Shown one piece after another: positions 57,943 to 64,000 of a stretch of 64,000 bases of DNA; positions within the stretch are counted from its first letter, which is position 1; each line of letters opens with the position of its first letter. The stretch comes from Streptomyces sp. 1331.2 (lineage in GTDB: Bacteria > Actinomycetota > Actinomycetes > Streptomycetales > Streptomycetaceae): contig NZ_OBMJ01000001.1 in the NCBI RefSeq assembly GCF_900199205.1, positions 5,821,001-5,885,000 on the forward strand, given 5' to 3'. The notes beneath the pieces are model-generated. The model was not told the DNA's origin and made no database searches. It was given only the letters and a program-made list of their open reading frames with translations. A program made the translations under genes and the position numbers.

Positions 57943-59010
57943 CTATGCGTTGCCGAAGTCGTCGAACCAGTCCAGGGACTGCCCGTGCGGCCCGGTGAAG
58001 GCCACCGGCCGCTCGTCCAGGGCCAGCGCGAACAGCCCGGATCCGGCCGGGGCCGGGCGGGGGAGCCGTCGGGCGACGGCCGGCAGCACGGAGACCGCCT
58101 CGTTGGAGATCCAGTGCCCGGGCAGCTCGCGCATGGTCGCCGCGAACTCCTCCCGAGCCTCCGGCGACAGGTACGCGAGGACGGCGCTGTGGAACACCAC
58201 CGGCGTCGCCCCGGCCGGCACCCGCGCCACCAACTCCCGTACCGTCGCGTTGAGATCGCCGCGCAGAAGCAGCGGCGGTTCGGCCCGGGCGACCCGGACG
58301 GCGCCGCGCAGTCGGTCCAGCCGATGCGCCTGCTCCGGCCACACCAGCGACTCCAGCCAGCGCATGTCCTCCTCGTCCCGGACGTCCAGCGGGTTGAGGT
58401 CGATCCCGGCCCGCCACACCACCTCGGGCAGGCGCGCCCGCAGGGCGGCGGTGAGCGGCACCGGCCCGTCGACCGTGCAGTCCAGCGTCACCGGGCTCCC
58501 CGTCGCACCGAACTCGGCCACCACGGTGGCCGTTCCGGCCGCCCCGTCCACCCCGTCCGTTCCGCCCGCCCCGGCTGCGTCGGCTGCCCCGTCCGCAGAG
58601 AGGTACCGGTAGCGGTACCGGTCCGGGTACAGGCAGAGCCCCGCCGAGGCCCCCACCTCGATCAGTGCGAGCGGCTGCGGCAGCGTCGCGAGCAGCGGCA
58701 GCAGGGTGGCGCAGCGACCTGCCTCGTTGGTCTGCGTCCGCCGCTCCAGCATGGTCGCCGACACCTCGTCCCGATGGGCCGTCACCCAGTCCCGGAAGGC
58801 CGGCCAGCCCGCCGTCACCGGCCCGCCCAGGTGGCGGACGGCGCCGAACAGCAGGTTCGGCTGCCGCTTCGCGGCCGGCAGACCGTCCAGCAGGGCGAGC
58901 AACCGGTCGTCCCCGGCGACGTGTTCGGCCAGGTCCCGGTAGATCGCGGAGTTGCCGCGTGCCTCCCGCTCCGCGAACGCGCGGTAGAGGTCCCCCGTGG
59001 CGCTGTACAT
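57943..59010 (-). CDS. DUF2332 family protein
   Basis: 355 residues from ATG 59010, with AAAGGGAGGG upstream. DUF2332 features: YRAFAEREARGNSAIYRDLA at the start, QTNEAGRCATLLPLLATLPQ, the LALIEVGASAGLCLYPDRYR block resembling a methyltransferase motif I, GIDLNPLDVRDEEDMRWLES with LVWPEQAHR, and TPVVFHSAVLAYLSPEARE. Function is unknown; the G-A-S-A-G-L motif suggests a SAM-binding fold. Not linked to its neighbours by overlap. Confidence 0.88.
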   Translation of the reverse strand: MYSATGDLYRAFAEREARGNSAIYRDLAEHVAGDDRLLALLDGLPAAKRQPNLLFGAVRHLGGPVTAGWPAFRDWVTAHRDEVSATMLERRTQTNEAGRCATLLPLLATLPQPLALIEVGASAGLCLYPDRYRYRYLSADGAADAAGAGGTDGVDGAAGTATVVAEFGATGSPVTLDCTVDGPVPLTAALRARLPEVVWRAGIDLNPLDVRDEEDMRWLESLVWPEQAHRLDRLRGAVRVARAEPPLLLRGDLNATVRELVARVPAGATPVVFHSAVLAYLSPEAREEFAATMRELPGHWISNEAVSVLPAVARRLPRPAPAGSGLFALALDERPVAFTGPHGQSLDWFDDFGNA

Positions 59011-59048
59011 CTCTCGCCCTCCCTTTCGAGTGATCGAATCGGCCCAGC

Positions 59049-60131
59049 CTACGGGCGGCCCGATACGTCGTCCGCTGGATCCTCTGTGATGTTCCCGACC
59101 GTCCGGCCCGCCGTTCTTCCCACCGTCTGCCCCGCCGTCCGGCCCGCCGTTCGTCCTGCCGCCCGCAGCGCCGTGACCAGCGCGCCGAGCACCGGCTGCC
59201 CCCAGGCGCTCTCCCGCACGGCGGCGTGCAGGATGCGAACCGGTTCCGGATCGCGCAGTCTCCGTACGGAGACGCCCGGGTGGCGCTGGGTCAGGCCCAG
59301 TTCGGGGACCAGCGCCACGCCCAGTCCGGCCGCGACGAAGCCCTGTGCGGTGGTGTAGTCCGCGCTGTCCACCGCGATCGCCGGACGGAAGCCGGCAGCC
59401 TCGCAGCCGGCCCGGACGATGTCCCGGCAGGGGCCGGGCGGTTCGGCACCCACCCAGGGCACGTCCGCGAGTTCGGCCAGGCCGATGACGCGCCGGGCGG
59501 CGAGTCGGTGCCCCCGGGGCAGCACGACGCGGTACGGGTCGTCGCGCAGGTGGACCAGCCGCAGACCGTCCGAGCGCGTCGCACCCCCGGGGCGGGCTCC
59601 GGATCGGCCCGCGTCGTCACCTTCGTCCAGGCCCCCTTCTGGGCCACGGTCCCCTTCTGGGCCACGGCCCCCGGCGCGGACCACCACCGCGAGGTCGGCG
59701 CGGCCGTCCCGCAGCTCGGTGAGCGGGTCCTCGGGGTCGGTCGTGCCGAGGTCGAGCCGTACGCCCGGGTGTTCGCGGCGGAACGCGGCCACCGCCGGTG
59801 CCACCAGTGCGGCGCCGGCGGTGGCGAAGTAGCGGACAGTCAGGCTGCCGCTGCGCCCGGCCCGCAGGTCGGCGAGGGCCGCGCCGGCCTCGGCGACCTG
59901 CCGGTCGATGGCGGCGGCGTGCCCGGCGAGCAGCAGTCCGGCGGCGGTCGGCCGTACGCCCCGGCCGATCCGTTCCAGCAGTGCCGTCCCGGTCTCCCGT
60001 TCCAGCGTCGCCACCTGCTGGCTGACGGCGGACGGGGTGTAGCCGAGCGCGGTGGCGGCGGCGCTCACCGAGCCGTGGTCGACCACGGCGCGCAGGACCT
60101 GCATCCGGCGGACATCCAGGGAGACGATCAT
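59049..60131 (-). CDS. LysR family transcriptional regulator
   Basis: 360 residues from ATG 60131 (MIVSLDVRRMQVLRAVVDHG). HTH: SVSAAATALGYTPSAVSQQV with ATLERETGTALLER, then the periplasmic-binding-like effector domain from LTVRYFATAGAALVAPAVAA. A 30-residue Gly/Asp-rich insert (GPEGDRGPEGGLDEG) splits the effector domain, and the C-terminus ends in repeated RTAGRTAGQTVG from a DNA repeat at 59097-59165. It is divergent from the EamA exporter gene and most likely regulates the EamA-MFS pair. Confidence 0.9.
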   Translation of the reverse strand: MIVSLDVRRMQVLRAVVDHGSVSAAATALGYTPSAVSQQVATLERETGTALLERIGRGVRPTAAGLLLAGHAAAIDRQVAEAGAALADLRAGRSGSLTVRYFATAGAALVAPAVAAFRREHPGVRLDLGTTDPEDPLTELRDGRADLAVVVRAGGRGPEGDRGPEGGLDEGDDAGRSGARPGGATRSDGLRLVHLRDDPYRVVLPRGHRLAARRVIGLAELADVPWVGAEPPGPCRDIVRAGCEAAGFRPAIAVDSADYTTAQGFVAAGLGVALVPELGLTQRHPGVSVRRLRDPEPVRILHAAVRESAWGQPVLGALVTALRAAGRTAGRTAGQTVGRTAGRTVGNITEDPADDVSGRP

Positions 60132-60188
60132 GCAGCTCAGCTTAAAGGTGGTGAAGAACTTTTCGCTTGTGCTACCGGATCCCGTCGC

Positions 60189-60248
60189 GCGACCGTCTGA
60201 CCGGCGACCGTCTGACCGGCGATCGTCTGACCGGCGATCGTCTGACCG
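60189..60248. repeat. 15-bp tandem repeat, four units
   Basis: GCGACCGTCTGACCG twice, then GCGATCGTCTGACCG twice, without gaps, within the 155-base gap between the LysR gene and EamA gene. It might also be a binding array for the regulator, though the spacing of 15 bp (not 10.5) argues for a slippage repeat. Confidence 0.85.
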
Positions 60249-60285
60249 ACACCAGGCCGAACCCGACCGACAAGGAGCCGCATCC

Positions 60286-61287
60286 GTGCTGCAAATGGCC
60301 GTCCTCGCCCTGCTCTGGGGCTCGGGCTTCCTCTGGATCAGGTTGGCCCTGCAGCACGGGCTCACCCCGGTGCAGATCACCGTGCTGCGCGCCGCCCTCG
60401 GTGCCGCCGTCCTGCTGCTGCTCGCCCGTGCCGCCCGGCAGCGGCTCCCGCGCGGCGGCGCCGTCTGGCGGCGGCTCGTCGTGGCCGCCTTCCTCTGCAA
60501 CGCCCTGCCGTTCTTCCTCACCGCGTACGGCGAGCGCAGTGTCGGCTCCGGCCTGGCCGGGGTGCTGCACGCGACCACCCCGCTCTGGTCGCTGCTGATC
60601 GGCCTCGCCGTCGGCACCGAACGTGTCCCCGGCCCGCGGCGCTGGGCAGGCCTGCTGCTGGGCTTCGCCGGGGTGCTGCTGATCCTCTCCCCGTGGCGGG
60701 GGAGCGGCGGGGCGGCCGCCTCCGGGGCCCTCGCCCTCCTCGGCGCAGCGGCCAGTTATGCGATCGCCTTCGCCTACATGGCCCGGGCGTTCGCGCGCAG
60801 CGGCCCGGAGGGCGGCGGGACCGACCCCGCCCCGCTCGCCCTCTCCGCCGCCCAACTCACCGCCGCCGCCGGACTGAGCACCGTCGCGCTCCCGACGGTC
60901 GGCCCACTGAACCCGCTCACCGGCGCCGATCCGCTCGGCCTCGTCGCCGTCACGGTGCTCGGCATCGCCTGCACCGGGCTCACCTTCCACCTCAACTACC
61001 GTCTGATCGCCACCGAGGGCCCCACCAGTGCCGCCACCGTCGGCTACCTGCTGCCGGTCGTCTCCACCGCCCTGGGTGCCCTGGTCCTCGGCGAGGAGCT
61101 GACCGTCCGCGCGGTCCTCGGCATGGTCGTCGTCCTCGCCGGAGTCCATCTGACGAAGCGCCACCCGAAGAGGGCAGCCGGAGCTCCCGGCGCACTCACC
61201 ACGTCGACTACCCCCGCCAAGCTCACGGCCCCCGCCACGGCCACCACCCCCGCCACGGCCACCACTCCCGCCATCTCACGCGACTGA
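60286..61287 (+). CDS. EamA/DMT-type transporter
   Basis: 333 residues from GTG 60286, 8 bases after AAGGAG. Ten hydrophobic helices in two EamA repeats: VLALLWGSGFLWIRLALQHG and ITVLRAALGAAVLLLLARAA at the start, with LNYRLIATEGPTSAATVGYL and PVVSTALGALVLGEELTVRA in the second repeat. DMT exporters carry small metabolites, often amino acids or toxins. The C-terminal tail is a Thr/Pro/Ala repeat (ATATTPATATTP). Its stop overlaps the next gene by four bases as CTGA. Controlled, by position, by the divergent LysR regulator. Confidence 0.9.
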   Translation: MLQMAVLALLWGSGFLWIRLALQHGLTPVQITVLRAALGAAVLLLLARAARQRLPRGGAVWRRLVVAAFLCNALPFFLTAYGERSVGSGLAGVLHATTPLWSLLIGLAVGTERVPGPRRWAGLLLGFAGVLLILSPWRGSGGAAASGALALLGAAASYAIAFAYMARAFARSGPEGGGTDPAPLALSAAQLTAAAGLSTVALPTVGPLNPLTGADPLGLVAVTVLGIACTGLTFHLNYRLIATEGPTSAATVGYLLPVVSTALGALVLGEELTVRAVLGMVVVLAGVHLTKRHPKRAAGAPGALTTSTTPAKLTAPATATTPATATTPAISRD

Positions 61288-62630
61288 ACCGGACCACGCG
61301 CCCCGACTCCCTCTGGCGGATCGCCGACTTCCGCACCCTCTTCACCGCCACCGCCCTCGCCCAGCTGGGCACCAACGTCGGATACGTCACCGTCCCGCTG
61401 ATCGCGGTCTCGGCGCTCGACGCGGGCCCCGGCCAGGTCGGCCTGGTCGCCACCCTCGGCACCCTCGCCTTCCTGCTCATCGGCCTGCCCGCCGGCGCCT
61501 GGGTCGACCGGATGCGGCACCGCCGCGTCCTGATCACCGCTGACCTGGTCAAGGCCGCGCTGTACGCCTCCGTCCCGCTCGCCTGGTGGCTGGACGTGCT
61601 CACGCTCTGGCAGTTGTGCGCGGTCGCGCTGCTCACCGGCTGTGCGACGGTCTTCTTCGACATCGGCTCGCAGAGCGTGCTGCCCCGACTGGTGGGTCGC
61701 GCGCAGCTGGTGGACGCGAACGCCGCCGTGGTCGGCCTGATGGCAGTCGGCAACGTCGCCGGACGCGGCGCGGGCGGCGTGCTGGTCCAACTCCTCACCG
61801 CCCCGCTCGCGATCGTCGTCCCGGCGCTCAGCCACCTCGGCTCCGCCCTGCGCCTGACCGCCCTGCGCCGCACAGCTGCCCCCGAAGCCCCCGAAGCCCC
61901 CGAAGCCACCGAACCGTCGACCGGCCCGCGCCTGACAAGCGCCCCGCGCCTTCGCGCGCAGATCGCCGAGGGGGTGCGGCACGTCCTGGGCAACCCGGAA
62001 CTGCGCGCACTCGCCCTCACCGCCACCCTCAACAACCTCGGCTCCCAGCTGGCCAACACCCTGCTTCCGGTGCTGTTCGTGCGTGAACTGCACCTGCCCG
62101 CACGGGCGTTGGGCCTGTTCTGGGCGGCCGGCGGGGTCGGCATCCTGCTCGGCTCGCGCTGCGCCCGTCCGGTCGCCGCCCGGTTCGGCCACGGCCGTAC
62201 GCTCGGCCTGGCGGGCCTGTGCACGGCGCCTGCCGGGCTGCTGGTGCCGCTGATCGGCGATGGGCCCTGGCTGTTCGTGGCGGGGGCTGGCTGGCTGGTG
62301 GTGTCGCTCAAGACCGGTATGGACAACGTGCTCGGGGTGAGCCTGCGCCAGCGGATGACCCCGGCCGCGCTGCTCGGCCGGATGAACGCGACCTTCCGCT
62401 TCCTGCTCACCGGCGCGCTGGCGATCGGGTCCGCGCTCTCCGGGCTCCTCGGTGAAGCCCTCGGCCTTCGGCCGACGCTCTGGCTGGGCGGGGCAGTCCT
62501 GGCGACGGCCTTCCTGCCGGTGTTCCTGTCCCCGGTCCGCACCGCCGCGGGCTGCCCGGTCAGCCGGACCCGCGCCCCGACAGCCACCCCGGCCCCGGCC
62601 CCCTACCCGGCCCCGCACCGGAACGCCTGA
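61284..62630 (+). CDS. MFS transporter, apparently starting at CTG
   Basis: The frame encodes an MFS exporter: LAQLGTNVGYVTVPLIAVSA, GLPAGAWVDRMRHRRVLITA (motif A region), a central loop, then LHLPARALGLFWAAGGVGIL and RQRMTPAALLGRMNATFRFL; about 12 helices. There is no ATG, GTG or TTG between 60693 and 61508 in this frame; the codon at 61284, CTG, overlaps the EamA stop as CTGA and fits the expected N-terminus (LNRTTRPDSLWRIADFRTLF). That gives 448 residues. No ribosome site precedes it, so reinitiation by the EamA-terminating ribosome is the likely mechanism. A short truncated start at 61508 would lose two helices. Confidence 0.75.
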   Translation: MNRTTRPDSLWRIADFRTLFTATALAQLGTNVGYVTVPLIAVSALDAGPGQVGLVATLGTLAFLLIGLPAGAWVDRMRHRRVLITADLVKAALYASVPLAWWLDVLTLWQLCAVALLTGCATVFFDIGSQSVLPRLVGRAQLVDANAAVVGLMAVGNVAGRGAGGVLVQLLTAPLAIVVPALSHLGSALRLTALRRTAAPEAPEAPEATEPSTGPRLTSAPRLRAQIAEGVRHVLGNPELRALALTATLNNLGSQLANTLLPVLFVRELHLPARALGLFWAAGGVGILLGSRCARPVAARFGHGRTLGLAGLCTAPAGLLVPLIGDGPWLFVAGAGWLVVSLKTGMDNVLGVSLRQRMTPAALLGRMNATFRFLLTGALAIGSALSGLLGEALGLRPTLWLGGAVLATAFLPVFLSPVRTAAGCPVSRTRAPTATPAPAPYPAPHRNA

Positions 62631-62695
62631 CCGACGGTGGGCCGACCGGCGGGGCCGACCGAGCCAAGCCGACCCGGCAGACCCAGCCGGGCGCT

Positions 62696-63844
62696 TCAGC
62701 CCAGCAGCCCGCCCATGTGCCCGTCCTCGGCGAGCAGCCGCCAGGAGCAGCCGGGCGAGGCGAAGGCCTCCGGGTCGACGGCCTCGACCAGCCGGTCCAC
62801 CACCGTGCTCAGCAGCGACTGCGGGTCGAACACCGCCCAGGTGTCCCGGCCCCGGCCGTAGTCCCAGCGGTCCCACTCGGCGCGCAGCCGCTCGTACGTC
62901 CAGAGGGCGTAGAGCAGAGCGGACAGGTCGCGGTTCAGGTAGGCCTCGGGCTGGCCGTCGTCGTACCAGTCCGGCAGCTCCAGCCGTCCGGTGGCGCCGT
63001 CCAGGGCGATCGTGAGGTCGGTCGGCCAGTCCCCGAGGGCGATGAAGTCGCGCTGGTACGGGCGGTCCTCCTCGCCGTCGAAGTACTCCGGGTACGCCTC
63101 GCCCATGGTGGCCAGCGGCTCGTCGCATACCCCGAACATCGCCCCACCCAGCGGCAGTCCGACCTCGGTCAGCAGCCGTCGGGTCGGCTCGTGCACCAGG
63201 GCGGCGGGCAGGTGCTCGGGCCGGAAGCGGTGCACCCGGCCGGGCCCGTCGTCCTCGTCCGTCAGCGCCGCGAGTTCCGCGACCAGTTCCGGGCCGACCT
63301 CGTACGCGGGCCCGTCCGGTCCGCCCGGCAGGGCGCCCCAGCCCAGGGCGTGCACCAGCAGTGCGGTGCCCCAGTGCGCGGGCGGCGTGGCGCCGGCCCT
63401 GGCGCCGTCCCCGAACAGCCCGGGATCGATGGCCCGCATCCGTCGTTCGGCACCGGCCACCACCTCGGCCACCACCGCGGGCCCGCGCCGCCCGTCCAGC
63501 GCCTCCGGCCGGCGCGCGGCCTCGGCCACCGCCTCCACCTCCCGGACCAGAGCGGCCAGCGCGGTCAGGTCGGAGGCCAGCAGGTCCCGTCGGGGGCCGC
63601 CGTTGTCCAGGAACACCTCGCCCGTCGTGCCGTCCAGCAGCACCAGGTTGCCGACGGCGGCGAAGGGCGTGCAGTAGTCCGTCTCCCCGAGGACGAACAG
63701 CCGTTCAGCGTCCGCCGGGAACGGCCGCACCACCCCGAACTCCAGGAACGCCCCCGCAGCCGGCAGCCCCTCCCGCACCAGGAACTCCCGGCTCCCCGCG
63801 TGACCCACCCCATCCGGCAGACCCGCCACCTGCTCGCACCCCAC
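62696..63844 (-). CDS. SUKH-4 family immunity-type protein
   Basis: 382 residues from GTG 63844, 8 bases after GGAAGG; GTG 63853 is possible. Two SUKH-4-like units can be seen: residues about 20-110 (GAFLEFGVVRPFPADAERLF, GNLVLLDGTTGEVFLDNGGP) and about 220-330 (LTEVGLPLGGAMFGVCDEPL, FIALGDWPTDLTIALDGATG). SUKH-4 proteins typically protect against nucleic-acid-acting toxins, but in Streptomyces they are often scattered and unlinked. No toxin is nearby. Function in this strain unknown. Confidence 0.84.
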   Translation of the reverse strand: MGCEQVAGLPDGVGHAGSREFLVREGLPAAGAFLEFGVVRPFPADAERLFVLGETDYCTPFAAVGNLVLLDGTTGEVFLDNGGPRRDLLASDLTALAALVREVEAVAEAARRPEALDGRRGPAVVAEVVAGAERRMRAIDPGLFGDGARAGATPPAHWGTALLVHALGWGALPGGPDGPAYEVGPELVAELAALTDEDDGPGRVHRFRPEHLPAALVHEPTRRLLTEVGLPLGGAMFGVCDEPLATMGEAYPEYFDGEEDRPYQRDFIALGDWPTDLTIALDGATGRLELPDWYDDGQPEAYLNRDLSALLYALWTYERLRAEWDRWDYGRGRDTWAVFDPQSLLSTVVDRLVEAVDPEAFASPGCSWRLLAEDGHMGGLLG

Positions 63845-63949
63845 GTCCCCCACCCTTCCCCGGCACCGACCCCCAGACCCTAGCGGTCCGGCCGGACATC
63901 GCCCCGCGGGTTTACACCTCCGACTCCGAGAGCTCCGTCGCCGGGGCGA

Positions 63950-64000
63950 CTACGCCTCCGCCGCCGGGGCGAGTCCGCCGGCCTCGCGGGCCGCCTGCTC
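63950..64000 (-). CDS. C-terminal end of an unknown gene (cut by window edge)
   Basis: Reading leftward from base 64000, the frame gives EQAAREAGGLAPAAEA and stops with TAG at 63952-63950. The Ala/Glu-rich ending has the codon bias of real genes here, but 16 codons cannot support a family call. The other frames of this end look less gene-like. Confidence 0.35.
   Translation of the reverse strand, partial: EQAAREAGGLAPAAEA

Noticed and set aside
60189..60248. CRISPR-like array
   Set aside because: The 15-bp units are directly adjacent without spacers, so it is a simple tandem repeat.
60693..61283. Extension of the MFS protein upstream to GTG 60693
   Set aside because: These codons are the alternative frame of EamA and give an Arg/His/Pro-rich stretch; MFS homology begins after 61284.

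Overview
This 64 kb window is a piece of chromosome from a very GC-rich actinomycete, most likely Streptomycetaceae (Streptomyces or Kitasatospora). The signs are strong third-position GC bias, frequent GTG and TTG starts, GTGA/ATGA gene overlaps, an RppA-type type III polyketide synthase next to a CYP158-like P450, a DasR-type operator in front of a secreted chitinase, an actinobacterial Cys-containing leader peptide, and many TetR, LysR, MerR and two-component regulators. I saw no rRNA, tRNA, CRISPR array, transposase, integrase or phage gene.

Layout. 1-9.9 kb: a partial GNAT acetyltransferase, a Cys-cluster/pentapeptide protein, a DinB-like protein, a TetR-phosphatase operon, a coupled pair of small proteins sharing an amyloid-like motif, a RidA/LysR divergent pair, an APH-type kinase and Tex. 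9.9-13.4 kb: a small membrane protein and a translationally coupled P450 - THN synthase - Nudix operon. 13.6-15.1 kb: a deletion scar joining the tail of a NarL-type response regulator to the 3' part of an ABC permease. 15.3-21.4 kb: a divergent SecY paralogue, a second-type HemC, an LLM flavoprotein, a VanZ-like protein, and a peptide deformylase facing its own HTH regulator across twin palindromes. 21.4-23.2 kb: a gene-poor, repeat-containing stretch, an unrecognised small protein and a SUKH protein. 23.2-35.6 kb: a TetR/SDR pair, a zinc-ribbon SDR, chitinase, secreted choice-of-anchor protein, SGNH hydrolase, aldo/keto reductase, GNAT, nitroreductase, ABC-F protein and a secreted trypsin-like lipoprotein. 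35.9-42.7 kb: a second ABC-F protein with a leader that looks like an attenuator, a Pr6Pr protein, a three-gene coupled membrane protein/kinase/regulator operon and a GNAT. 42.8-48.8 kb: a fatty-acid beta-oxidation operon (CoA transferase, acyl-CoA dehydrogenase, thiolase, FadB). 48.9-64 kb: a MerR regulator, a leader peptide with an IPNS-type oxygenase, an intact two-component/ABC transporter locus, a TipA-like regulator, a DUF2332 protein, a LysR / EamA / MFS export group, a SUKH-4 protein and the tail of an unknown gene.

How genes work together. The clearest functional units are the flaviolin/melanin-type pigment operon (THN synthase plus P450), the beta-oxidation operon, and the HK-RR/ABC-FtsX locus, which resembles antimicrobial-peptide sensing and export modules. 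The scar at 13.6-15.1 kb keeps the two ends, in the same order and orientation, of a paralogous copy of that last module. Several transcripts (the TetR at 3674, HemC, and the HTH regulator at 19910) appear leaderless, with a -10 box about 6-7 bases before the start codon. Short 11-15 bp tandem repeats recur in many intergenic regions.
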